From assembly GCA_014800105.1 (NCBI GenBank), contig JAAVGQ010000009.1, positions 1 through 12,752 of the forward strand: DNA of 12,752 bases, in the 5' to 3' direction. Under the pieces are notes generated by a model, which was not told the DNA's origin, searched no databases, and saw only the letters and a program-made list of their open reading frames with translations. This document shows positions 5,914-12,676 of this stretch, one piece after another. The position numbers were made by a program, and so were the translations under genes. The DNA comes from Bacteroidales bacterium (GTDB lineage Bacteria > Bacteroidota > Bacteroidia > Bacteroidales > Muribaculaceae). The first letter of the stretch is position 1. Every line of letters begins with the position of its first letter.

Positions 5914-8895
5914 ATGACCTATCTATATAAGAAGCTTTTCATCGCGATTGCAGTGCTGGCTGCCTGTGTGTTCGTTCACGAACGGGTGCCCGCCCAGACG
6001 TTGCTCGAGCGTTCACAATCTCCCGAGTGTGATGAGTGGGTTGACTCGGTTTTCAGTACTCTCACTCCCCGCCAGCGTATCGCCCAGCTGTTCTGTCCCG
6101 TTGTTGACCCTACGAAGGGGGAAACCTCAAGCGCTGTAATCAGGCGCTATGCCGGTGACCTCGGTTTCGGCGGGTTGCTGTTCAGGCGCGGTTCAGTCAG
6201 CGATTATGCGTCTATGATTAACCTCGCCCAGTCTCGTGCCAAAGTGCCGGTGATGATTACGCTCGACGGCGAGTGGGGCCTGGCAATGCGTGTGGGCAAC
6301 ACTCCCAAGTTTCCCTACAACATGGCTCTGGGTGCCATAAGCGACATGCGCCTGCTTGAGGAGTTTGGTGCTGAGGTTGCGCGCGAGTGCAAGGAGATGG
6401 GCATTCAGGTTAACTTTGCCCCGGTGGCTGACGTCAATATCAATCCGGCCAACCCGGTGATAGGATTCCGCTCGTTCGGCGAAGATCCTGAGCGTGTGGC
6501 TGCTGCGGTGGTTGCCTACAGCCGCGGTATGGACCGTAACGGCGTGCTCACTACGGCCAAGCATTTCCCCGGTCACGGCGACACGTCGACTGACTCTCAC
6601 AAGACTCTCCCCGTGGTTGATCATGATGTTCACGAACTCCGCGCGGGTGACCTTGTCCCGTTTGAACGCTACATCAATGCCGGCATGCCGGGCATCATGG
6701 TGGGTCACCTCTCAGTTCCCGCCCTCGACGCTACAGGGACTGCCGCCTCAATGTCTCATGCTATTTCAACTGACCTGCTCCAGGACAAGATGGGTTTCAA
6801 CGGCCTGATATTCACTGATGCCCTCGAGATGAAGGGTGCCAATAACACGGGGTTGAACAATTGCGTGGCGGCTTTCAAGGCTGGCGCTGACATGCTGCTG
6901 AGCTCAGCCAACCCTCCCGTTGACCTCCAGGCTATGGAGAAAGCTATTGAGGACGGGACTATCTCGATGGATGATGTTAACCGCCGTTGCCGCAAGGTGC
7001 TGGCCCTCAAATGGGCTGCCGGTCTTGACCGCAAGCCTGCCAAGGTTGATATAAACGGTATCGACAGCCGTCTTAACTCGCATGATGCCAAGGGGCTCAT
7101 AGAGCGGCTCATAGCTGCCTCAGTCACCGTTACAGGTAATCAGGGTAACATCCTCCCTGCCAAGCCGGGCAAGAAGATTGCCGTGGTGAGCCTCGGCGCG
7201 CCTGAGGGTAACAGCCTTGCCACCACGATGAAGCGTCACGCTGATGTTGACGTGTTCCCTGCCGGTGAGGGCACTGCCATTCCCGCCAGCACCCTGAGCA
7301 AGCTTAAGGAATATGACATGGTGGTAGTGGGCGTGTTCAAGAATGATGCCGCTTACGTGTCAAAGCTTGAATCGCTGGCCGGCTGTCCCGGTTTCACCCC
7401 CGTCCTGTTCATGAACCCCTACAAGGCGATGAAGTTCAAGGGCTCTCTTGCCAGGGCTGCCGCCATGGTGATGATGTATGATGACAGCGAGACTGCCCGC
7501 CACGCTGCTGCCGACGCTATCTTTGCCGGGAATGCAGTTTCAGGCCGCTTGCCGGTATCGATGCCGGGGGTTGCCGCTGCCGGGGAGGGTGTCTCCTACC
7601 CCGCTACCCGCCTGAGCTTCTCGATGCCTCACACCGTGGGTATCCATGACTGGCTGGAGGATTCAATTGATGCTATCGTCAAGCCCGCCATACGCCAGGG
7701 TGCGTTCCCCGGGATGCAGGTCATGATAATCAAGGACGGCAAGGTGGTGGCTGACAAGTGCTATGGAAAGCTCAGTAACCAGCCCGCTGCCGGGGATGTT
7801 ACTCCGCAGTCACTCTACGACCTGGCTTCAGTGAGCAAGGCCACGGGCACGCTGCCGGGTGTCATGCTGGCACGCGACAAGGGATTGCTTGATATCGATG
7901 CTCCCATCAGCAACTATATTAACGAATTGAACGGCACTGACAAGGCTGACCTCACAGGCCGCCAGTTGCTGTTTCACGAGAGCGGAATGCCCGCTGCGCT
8001 CAACATGTATTCAGTAATGATTGACCCTGACAGCTATACGGGGGCGCTGACGCGCAGGAAGGCTGTCGCCCCTCACACTATCAAGATTTCACGCGGGGTA
8101 TATGGTCACAACGGTGCCCGCCTGCGCCGCGATATTACCTCAGGCACGCGCTCTGAGGATAAACCGGTCGAGATGGCGCGGGGCATATGGGTGGGTCAAA
8201 GCGCTATGGATACTATAATGCACCGCATCTATGACGCTGACCTGCGCTCGAAGACAATGCGCTACAGCTGCCTCAACTTCTGCCTGCTGATGGATATCGA
8301 GCAGCGTCTCACGGGGGTGCCTCATGACCGCTATGTGGGCGAGAATATCTTTGACCGCATTGGAGCCTACACTACCGGCTATCGACCGCTGGAGAGGTTC
8401 AGCGCTGATAATATCGCTGCTACCGAGAATGATACTTTCCTGAGGAAGCAGACCCTCCGCGGCCACGTGCATGACGAGCTTGCGGCCTTCTCAGGCGGCG
8501 TTCAGGGCAATGCGGGGCTGTTCAGCTCGGCCACTGACCTTGCCAAGGTGTGCATGATGTACCGCAACGGGGGCACATATGGCGGGGAGCGTGTCCTGTC
8601 CGAGAAGGTGGTGCGGGAATTCACTGACACCCAGTCACCCACTTGCCGCCGCGGCCTCGGTTTTGACCGTCCTGACGTGACGAATCCTGACAAGTCGCCG
8701 GTGCCTGAGGAGGTTCCCGGGGCTGCTTACGGCCACACGGGGTTCACGGGCACGTGCTTCTGGGTTGACCCCGTCAATGACCTCATCTACGTGTTCCTGA
8801 GCAATCGCGTCAACCCGTCCCGTGACAATGGCGCGTGGAATCGCAACAAGGCTCGCTCGCGCATTCATTCACTCATGTACAAAGCTCTGATTTAA
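5914..8895 (+). CDS. GH3 NagZ-like glycosidase fused to a beta-lactamase-like serine hydrolase
   Basis: A 993-residue two-enzyme fusion. The signal sequence contains LAAC (15-18), a plausible lipobox, so the protein may be a lipoprotein cleaved before Cys18; cleavage after residue 27 is the alternative. Residues about 40-370 form a GH3 domain of the beta-N-acetylhexosaminidase type: KHFPGHGDTSTDSH (216-229) is the NagZ His/Asp acid-base loop and Asp302 in FTDALEMKG is the expected nucleophile. Residues about 390-570 are a GH3 C-terminal-like domain. From about 580 a class-C-type serine hydrolase domain follows, with SVSK (639-642, SxxK), RYSCLN (Tyr784) and HTG (941-943). The middle motif is YSC where an Asn or Asp would be usual at the third place. 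Such fusions are common in Bacteroidetes and are thought to act on peptidoglycan-derived muropeptides in the envelope; the exact substrate is inference. The PAP2 gene starts 14 bases downstream. Confidence 0.92.
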   Translation: MTYLYKKLFIAIAVLAACVFVHERVPAQTLLERSQSPECDEWVDSVFSTLTPRQRIAQLFCPVVDPTKGETSSAVIRRYAGDLGFGGLLFRRGSVSDYASMINLAQSRAKVPVMITLDGEWGLAMRVGNTPKFPYNMALGAISDMRLLEEFGAEVARECKEMGIQVNFAPVADVNINPANPVIGFRSFGEDPERVAAAVVAYSRGMDRNGVLTTAKHFPGHGDTSTDSHKTLPVVDHDVHELRAGDLVPFERYINAGMPGIMVGHLSVPALDATGTAASMSHAISTDLLQDKMGFNGLIFTDALEMKGANNTGLNNCVAAFKAGADMLLSSANPPVDLQAMEKAIEDGTISMDDVNRRCRKVLALKWAAGLDRKPAKVDINGIDSRLNSHDAKGLIERLIAASVTVTGNQGNILPAKPGKKIAVVSLGAPEGNSLATTMKRHADVDVFPAGEGTAIPASTLSKLKEYDMVVVGVFKNDAAYVSKLESLAGCPGFTPVLFMNPYKAMKFKGSLARAAAMVMMYDDSETARHAAADAIFAGNAVSGRLPVSMPGVAAAGEGVSYPATRLSFSMPHTVGIHDWLEDSIDAIVKPAIRQGAFPGMQVMIIKDGKVVADKCYGKLSNQPAAGDVTPQSLYDLASVSKATGTLPGVMLARDKGLLDIDAPISNYINELNGTDKADLTGRQLLFHESGMPAALNMYSVMIDPDSYTGALTRRKAVAPHTIKISRGVYGHNGARLRRDITSGTRSEDKPVEMARGIWVGQSAMDTIMHRIYDADLRSKTMRYSCLNFCLLMDIEQRLTGVPHDRYVGENIFDRIGAYTTGYRPLERFSADNIAATENDTFLRKQTLRGHVHDELAAFSGGVQGNAGLFSSATDLAKVCMMYRNGGTYGGERVLSEKVVREFTDTQSPTCRRGLGFDRPDVTNPDKSPVPEEVPGAAYGHTGFTGTCFWVDPVNDLIYVFLSNRVNPSRDNGAWNRNKARSRIHSLMYKALI
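5969..5979 (+). repeat. TGTTCGTTCAC 11-mer inside the GH3 signal-peptide codons
   Basis: This is an exact copy of the terminal 11-mer of the long repeats at 11241 and 12547. With one base on the left and two on the right, 14 bases match the left end of the first long repeat. It lies in the codons for residues 19-22 (VFVH), directly after the candidate lipobox Cys codon, and the local bases CGTTCACGAACG form a small palindrome. It may be a coding-region remnant of the repeat family or a chance match. Confidence 0.45.
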
Positions 8896-8909
8896 TCCTT
8901 TTTAATGCC

Positions 8910-9608
8910 ATGCTTGACACTCTCACTGCACTTGATGACCGCGTAATGGTCGCCCTCAACAGTCACTTCACCGAGTGGACTGACGCTTTCATGTGGTATT
9001 TCTCAGGCAAGCTCACGTGGGTGGGTTTCTACCTGTGCCTGCTGTGGGCCATAAAGTTGCGCTACGGCTGGAGGCGCTCGCTGGGCATCCTCGTGGTTAT
9101 TGCGCTCGTTATCACGCTCTGTGACCAGGCTTGCGGCCACTGGGTGCGTGATGCTGTCGCACGCCTCAGGCCCAGTAATCCCGCTAACCCCATTAGCCCG
9201 CTGATTCACACCGTCAACGGCTATCGTGCGGGCGCCTACGGGTTTCCCTCGTGTCACGCCGCCAACTCATTCGGGCTGGCTGTATTCGTCTCTTTGCTCT
9301 TCAAGTATCGCCCGGTGACGCTGCTGATGTTTGCATGGGCTGTGGTGACGGCCTATTCCCGCATCGTGCTGGGTGTACACTATCCCGGCGACCTGATGGT
9401 GGGTGCCTGTGCGGGCTCGATTATCGCCGCGGTGGTCTATTTTATAGCCAAGAAGGTATATTACCACTATCGCGAGAATTGCGCTCCCTGGGCTTCACGC
9501 GGGCATGACTGCTCGCGGGCCGAATCGTTGCGCTGGATTTGCGGCGGATTGCTCCTCACCGTTGTGGGCATCGTATTGATGGCCACTGTCACCGTGTCGA
9601 TGAGCTGA
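8910..9608 (+). CDS. PAP2-family membrane phosphatase
   Basis: A 232-residue integral membrane protein. The start at 8910 lies 14 bases after the previous stop; an in-frame ATG at 8835 would overlap that gene by 61 bases and adds non-family residues. All three acid-phosphatase signatures are present: Arg80-x6-Arg-Pro (80-88), PSCH (113-116, the PSGH motif with the His general acid) and SRIVLGVHYPGD (150-161, holding the nucleophile His157). About five to six hydrophobic segments are seen, including around 35-50, 58-72, 120-147, 165-182 and 210-229. Members remove phosphate from lipid carriers such as undecaprenyl diphosphate, from lipid A or from phosphatidylglycerol phosphate, with the active site facing the periplasm; the substrate here cannot be decided. 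Being in a run with the 5'-nucleotidase and GH3 fusion suggests an envelope-linked role. It ends flush against the convergent VanZ-like gene. Confidence 0.9.
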   Translation: MLDTLTALDDRVMVALNSHFTEWTDAFMWYFSGKLTWVGFYLCLLWAIKLRYGWRRSLGILVVIALVITLCDQACGHWVRDAVARLRPSNPANPISPLIHTVNGYRAGAYGFPSCHAANSFGLAVFVSLLFKYRPVTLLMFAWAVVTAYSRIVLGVHYPGDLMVGACAGSIIAAVVYFIAKKVYYHYRENCAPWASRGHDCSRAESLRWICGGLLLTVVGIVLMATVTVSMS

Positions 9609-10004
9609 CTACAGGAACCATCGCTTTATGACGGGGCGAGCCATGCAGGCGGCGAGGATAGCCCCGAGGGTGTCGGCTACGAAGTCCCACACGTCAGCTG
9701 ACCGTCCTGCTCCCATCCAACCCTGCAGCAGCTCGATGACTCCACCGGCAAGGGAGCCAATGATTGCATAAATCACCAAGCTTTTAGCACCCAATGCCTT
9801 AATGCCATTCTTAAGGGCCCGGTCGAGCGCAATGGCACCCGTGAGGGCTCCGAACATTATGGCATGTACCACCTGATCAGCTCCCGGGAAAAGCTCCATG
9901 TCATTGTCGGGGAGCGGATGTGGCACCAATGTGAGATAGGCGATAACAGCCACGATGATGACCGTGAAGGTATAGGGGGGCAACTTGTGGAGCAATTGTT
10001 TCAT
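9609..10004 (-). CDS. VanZ-like family membrane protein
   Basis: 131 residues from the ATG at 10004 (MKQLLHKLPP). The frame stays open to an upstream ATG at 10079, but that extension has no family-like sequence and runs through a repeat fragment, so the shorter start is chosen. Hydrophobic segments lie near 13-30, 47-62, 76-92 and 106-122. VanZ-like landmarks are present: PGADQVVHAIMFG (40-52), GGVIELLQ (87-94) and RSADVWDFVADTLGA (101-115). The family is named for a teicoplanin-resistance protein, but the molecular role of these small chromosomal members is unknown and resistance should not be assumed. Its stop codon abuts the PAP2 stop with no bases between them, so any termination signal for one gene lies inside the other. 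Confidence 0.85.
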   Translation of the reverse strand: MKQLLHKLPPYTFTVIIVAVIAYLTLVPHPLPDNDMELFPGADQVVHAIMFGALTGAIALDRALKNGIKALGAKSLVIYAIIGSLAGGVIELLQGWMGAGRSADVWDFVADTLGAILAACMARPVIKRWFL

Positions 10005-10041
10005 ATTTAAGGGGGGACAAGGATAGTTGACGGGGGAGAAG

Positions 10042-10062
10042 TGTTCGTTCACAATCTCCGTG
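10042..10062 (+). repeat. Fragment of the palindromic repeat family
   Basis: Twenty of 21 bases match 12554-12574, the inner end of the second long repeat, starting with the same TGTTCGTTCAC 11-mer. Only one arm is present; no GTGAACGAACA partner follows. It lies 38-58 bases upstream of the VanZ-like gene start and about 90 bases upstream of the DUF4421 start. It could be a decayed repeat copy or a protein-binding site. Confidence 0.65.
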
Positions 10063-10093
10063 TACATTATAACGTTCATAAACTCAAAAGTAA

Positions 10094-10124
10094 TGTGTCA
10101 TTAAGCAAATTTTAATTAACTTTG
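10094..10124 (+). promoter_or_regulatory. Bacteroidales-type promoter for the DUF4421 gene
   Basis: A perfect -7 box, TAACTTTG (10117-10124), is preceded at a 19-base spacer by TGTG (10094-10097), one mismatch from the -33 consensus TTTG. The start would lie near 10131, leaving a leader of about 20 bases before the ATG at 10150. The region is AT-rich against its neighbours. Confidence 0.65.
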
Positions 10125-10149
10125 CATTGACTAACCACCACCGGCCCTG

Positions 10150-11211
10150 ATGAAGAAAATACTCTATACGCTCTTACTGTCACTCAGTGTCGCGCTCACG
10201 GCTGCCCCCGGGGCTCATGCCGAGCTGCTGTCACTCGACACCATCGCATCATGGGGAAAATTCCCGAAATTCTGTATCGATACTTACCGCTGGGGTGATA
10301 AATTCTTCAACTCTTATGACTCGACCTATGTCGTGGGCACCGGCAAGCGCTTCAACATCAAGCTGCGCACTGACAGCTGGTCAGATGTCTTCAACTTCTA
10401 CTTTGACGAGGAACCTTACACCCGCATGAACATGATGTCGACCCCGACTACGAGCGCCGGCTTCTGGCTCACGTACATGGCCGTGTCAGTGGGTTATGAC
10501 ATGAACGTGGGAAAATACTTCGGTGGCGGCGAGGCGCGGCGACGGTGGTCGTTCCAGTTCAACTGCAGCCTCTTTGCCGCTGACGCTTACTTCTCAAACA
10601 ACGACGTTGCCACCAACATACACAGCGTGGGGCCACGCGGGGCCATAGAGAAAACTGACATTCCTTTTGACGGCATCCACAACGAGTCATGGGGTCTCGA
10701 CCTCTACTACTTTTTCAACCACAAGCACTACTCCCAGGCGGCCGCCTTTGCCTTCAGCAAGGTGCAGGTCAAGAGTTCCGGTTCATTCTATGCCGGGCTG
10801 TCATTCTGGGGGCTGGACTACGACTTCAACTTCAACCTCCTCCCTGAGGATATAAAGACGCAGCTGCCACTGGAGAAATACGACTACTACTATCGCACGC
10901 GAAGCACCAACTATGCCCTGCGCCTGGGCTACGGCTACAACTGGGTGTTCCATAAAGGCTGGACGCTGGCCGTGAGCGAATCGCCCATCATAGGCTTGCG
11001 TCGCGGATGGCTCCTTGACCTTGAGAGCAAGAAATCAAGCCTCTCATTATACAACCGCTTCAAGGCATCGATAGTCTACAACAGGGGGAAATGGTTTGCC
11101 GGAGCAATCTTCCGCATGGAGAACGCCCTCTTCTACGACAAGTCTCACACGATGCTCGGCTCCACCGTGAGTTTCGAGACCTCCCTGGGCTACCGCTTCA
11201 ACCTCTGGTAA
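10150..11211 (+). CDS. DUF4421 outer-membrane beta-barrel protein
   Basis: A 353-residue protein with a Sec signal peptide ending in AHA (residue 24). The mature part is rich in alternating aromatic strands with many Tyr, Phe and Trp residues (for example DLYYFFNHKHYSQAAAFAFS and SFYAGLSFWGLDYDFNFN). It ends in YRFNLW, where a terminal aromatic residue is the usual signal for insertion by the Bam machinery. Motifs such as FNSYDSTYVVGTGKRFNIKLRTDSW near residues 53-77 and the overall length fit the DUF4421 family of Bacteroidetes. The function of the family is unknown; it could be a small porin or envelope structural protein. It is probably a single-gene unit with its own promoter (10094-10124). 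The first long palindromic repeat begins 29 bases after its stop and may serve as a transcription barrier. Confidence 0.85.
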   Translation: MKKILYTLLLSLSVALTAAPGAHAELLSLDTIASWGKFPKFCIDTYRWGDKFFNSYDSTYVVGTGKRFNIKLRTDSWSDVFNFYFDEEPYTRMNMMSTPTTSAGFWLTYMAVSVGYDMNVGKYFGGGEARRRWSFQFNCSLFAADAYFSNNDVATNIHSVGPRGAIEKTDIPFDGIHNESWGLDLYYFFNHKHYSQAAAFAFSKVQVKSSGSFYAGLSFWGLDYDFNFNLLPEDIKTQLPLEKYDYYYRTRSTNYALRLGYGYNWVFHKGWTLAVSESPIIGLRRGWLLDLESKKSSLSLYNRFKASIVYNRGKWFAGAIFRMENALFYDKSHTMLGSTVSFETSLGYRFNLW

Positions 11212-11240
11212 CCACGCGCCCCCCTTCCCCCTCCTTGCGC

Positions 11241-11324
11241 GTGTTCGTTCACGACCTCCCCGCGGGGGAGCGTGAACGGTGTTCACGGGGAGAGGGCACG
11301 GGGATTGTGAACGAACAGTACATC
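11241..11324 (+). repeat. Long inverted repeat, left copy
   Basis: The reverse complement of 12547-12630 matches this stretch at 81 of 84 positions, with mismatches at 11254, 11269 and 11292. Bases 11241-11317 are the core, and the identity runs 7 bases further inward. The copy is itself palindromic. End sequences TGTTCGTTCAC (11242-11252) and GTGAACGAACA (11307-11317) are exact complements. Inside are CTCCCC-GCG-GGGGAG (11256-11270) and CGTGAAC-GGT-GTTCACG (11271-11287). It sits between the convergent 3' ends of the DUF4421 and ATPase genes, and its inner end touches the ATPase stop codon (11323-11325). No T-tract follows the hairpins, so it is not a standard terminator, though it may still block transcription. 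Confidence 0.93.
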
Positions 11325-12270
11325 AACAGCTCTGCGTTACCTTGTGAACTACACCCACTGACAATCCCATGCTGGAGGCAATCTGCCTGATTGACTTGCC
11401 TTCCTGACGCTGAGCCACTATCTCCTGGCGCTGCTCATCAGTGAGACGGCTGTTGGGTCCCGAAGAAGTCTTCAGATGCTCTCGCTCCTGGCAAGGATGC
11501 AGATGCTGGAAGTGCAGGAAACCTTCATTCTTTACAATGCGGGATGTAAGCACATTGCTATCGCCCATGGTGATAGGGCACACTCGCGACTTAAGTTGCT
11601 TGATGTAGCGCACGTCGTCACCCTGCGTGCTGCGCCCAATGGCAAAGACGCTGTCAAAGAAGTTGAACAGACGCTTGGAGCCGGCAAGGTCATTCTGCGT
11701 GATAGGAGTATTGTTCTCACGCTTGGGAGTGTGGGCAAGAATCAGTATCGAAAGGTCCCAAGCTTTCTTGTACTCTATCATCTTAACCATGAAATCATGT
11801 GCGGCAAGACCGTTTTCACTGTCAGCACACATAAAAGTGAGGTTATCGATGATGATAATGTCAGCACCGGCACGGTCAGCTGCTGATATCATATTGTCGA
11901 CAAAGTCAGTAGCCTTTACGCTTTGTACAATGCTGGTATTGTCGATTTCGCAACGCAGGAAATTCTCGTGAAACGGGTAAATGTCACCCTTCTCAGTACT
12001 ATAGCGCAGCTGGAACTGCTTGGCGCTCTGCTCAAAGTCAAAATAGATTACGCGCTTACCTTTACGGGCAATGTGGTCAGCAATCTGCACGGCATATATA
12101 CTCTTGCCAGCATTGGAATCAGAGAACAGGCAAGCAGCCTCCCCTTCATGCCACAGGTTCTGCCACAATGGCTCGGGGTTAGCAATGACCGCAGCCTGCT
12201 TGCACCAGGCACGAGCGCTATCAACACGGAGGCAATCCTCATTAAACGTACTCATTGGTTCGATAATCAT
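11323..12270 (-). CDS. RepA/KaiC-like P-loop ATPase with C-terminal helix-turn-helix
   Basis: A 315-residue protein. A RecA-type AAA ATPase core spans about residues 30-255. Its Walker A is SDSNAGKS (50-57), with Ser in place of the first Gly. Walker B is DIIIIDN (137-143) and ILILAHTPKR (175-184) is the strand-and-sensor region typical of RepA-like hexameric helicases. A linker around 255-275 leads to RLTDEQRQEIVAQRQEGKSI (275-294) and RQIASSMGLSVGVVHKVTQ (295-313), a helix-turn-helix like the C-terminal tail of serine resolvases and invertases. Bacteroidetes plasmids, phages and integrative elements often carry such ATPases beside a primase or DUF3987 gene; here it stands alone. A role in DNA replication, mobilisation or regulation is inferred. 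The start at 12270 follows an A-rich leader; ATG at 12255 (residue 6) is the alternative. It is convergent with the DUF4421 gene, and both its ends lie within the inverted repeats. Confidence 0.85.
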   Translation of the reverse strand: MIIEPMSTFNEDCLRVDSARAWCKQAAVIANPEPLWQNLWHEGEAACLFSDSNAGKSIYAVQIADHIARKGKRVIYFDFEQSAKQFQLRYSTEKGDIYPFHENFLRCEIDNTSIVQSVKATDFVDNMISAADRAGADIIIIDNLTFMCADSENGLAAHDFMVKMIEYKKAWDLSILILAHTPKRENNTPITQNDLAGSKRLFNFFDSVFAIGRSTQGDDVRYIKQLKSRVCPITMGDSNVLTSRIVKNEGFLHFQHLHPCQEREHLKTSSGPNSRLTDEQRQEIVAQRQEGKSIRQIASSMGLSVGVVHKVTQSC

Positions 12271-12364
12271 AGTAGATCAAGTTTTTAGAATGATTAATAA
12301 TTAAGAATGTATGTAACACCTCGGTCAAGAGGTTTAGATATACTCCTCCCCCTTCCACTCCTTC

Positions 12365-12381
12365 CTATATATTATATATAG
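12365..12381. repeat. 17-base AT palindrome
   Basis: CTATATATTATATATAG is a perfect palindrome around a single central base, about 95 bases upstream of the ATPase start and inside the repeat-bounded block. It follows a C/T-rich run (12343-12364). It could be an easily melted site, a regulator-binding site or a weak hairpin in the mRNA leader; nothing in the sequence decides between these. Confidence 0.6.
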
Positions 12382-12476
12382 TGGAGAGCGGATTATCGAA
12401 AGGTTGCTTGCAAGCGAGATTGAAAGCCGGTTGAGGAATCAGGGGATAGAGTGTCGTTATGACCTCATCGGCGATA

Positions 12477-12484
12477 CAAAGATA
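12477..12484 (-). promoter_or_regulatory. Possible -7 promoter box for the ATPase gene
   Basis: On the minus strand the bases read TATCTTTG, a full match to TAnnTTTG. The nearest TTTG upstream (12513-12510) gives a 25-base spacer, longer than usual. It would produce a leader of about 200 bases that includes the AT palindrome. It lies inside the inverted repeats, so it would move or flip with the gene. Confidence 0.3.
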
Positions 12485-12546
12485 CGACCACCGCTGAGGC
12501 AGCCGTATGCAAAAAACATACTATGCCCGGGGAAAACTCACCCTGA

Positions 12547-12630
12547 GATGTACTGTTCGTTCACAATCCCCGTGCCCTTTCCCCGTGAACACCGTTCACG
12601 CACCCCCGCGGGGAGGGCGTGAACGAACAC
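12547..12630 (-). repeat. Long inverted repeat, right copy
   Basis: This is the partner of 11241-11324 in opposite orientation, 81 of 84 positions identical. Its ends are TGTTCGTTCAC (12554-12564) and GTGAACGAACA (12619-12629), and it keeps the internal palindrome around CGTGAACACCGTTCACG (12584-12600). One of the three differences falls in the GC-rich hairpin and leaves a T-T mismatch there. It lies between the ATPase leader and surE, 71 bases before the surE start. Confidence 0.93.
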
Positions 12631-12668
12631 CCCGCTGCTACCGGCACGGTCGTTATCGAAATTATTTG

Positions 12669-12676
12669 TATATTTG
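12669..12676 (+). promoter_or_regulatory. -7 promoter box for surE
   Basis: TATATTTG matches TAnnTTTG exactly, 25 bases before the surE ATG, in an AT-rich stretch. No good TTTG -33 box lies 19-21 bases upstream, because that interval is taken by GC-rich sequence just outside the right repeat. Confidence 0.45.

Larger units (their letters stand above)
11241..12630. mobile_element. Candidate IR-flanked cassette carrying a P-loop ATPase gene
   Basis: About 1.39 kb bounded by the inverted 84-base repeats and holding one gene plus a 280-base leader region. The shared sequence stops sharply on the outer side (11241 and 12630), as element ends would. Removing the block would put the DUF4421 gene directly upstream of surE. 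Against mobility: there is no transposase or recombinase, no target duplication is visible outside the ends (CTCCTTGCGC on the left, CCCGCTGCTA on the right), and repeat fragments occur elsewhere in the window. It may therefore be two independent repeat insertions around an ordinary gene. Confidence 0.4.

Noticed and set aside
8835..8909. Earlier ATG for the PAP2 gene
   Set aside because: It would overlap the GH3 fusion by 61 bases with residues unlike the family; the ATG at 8910 follows the stop by 14 bases.
10005..10079. N-terminal extension of the VanZ-like protein
   Set aside because: The 25 added residues cross a repeat fragment and precede the natural membrane-protein start MKQLLHKLPP; no support for translation.
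11241..11324. Integron attC site or CRISPR repeat
   Set aside because: attC sites lie in direct orientation with AAC/GTT ends, whereas these copies are inverted with GTT/AAC ends; there is no integrase, no regular spacer array and no cas gene.
12290..12326. Sigma70-like TTGACC...TTAATT on the minus strand before the ATPase gene
   Set aside because: Bacteroidales do not use the enterobacterial -35/-10 consensus, and the match is imperfect in an AT-rich leader.
12404..12622. 72-codon open frame on the plus strand upstream of surE
   Set aside because: It runs into the palindromic repeat, has no family-like sequence and no promoter or start context; most likely a chance frame.
11231..12640. Target-site duplication outside the inverted repeats
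   Set aside because: The outer flanks CTCCTTGCGC and CCCGCTGCTA share no direct repeat of useful length.
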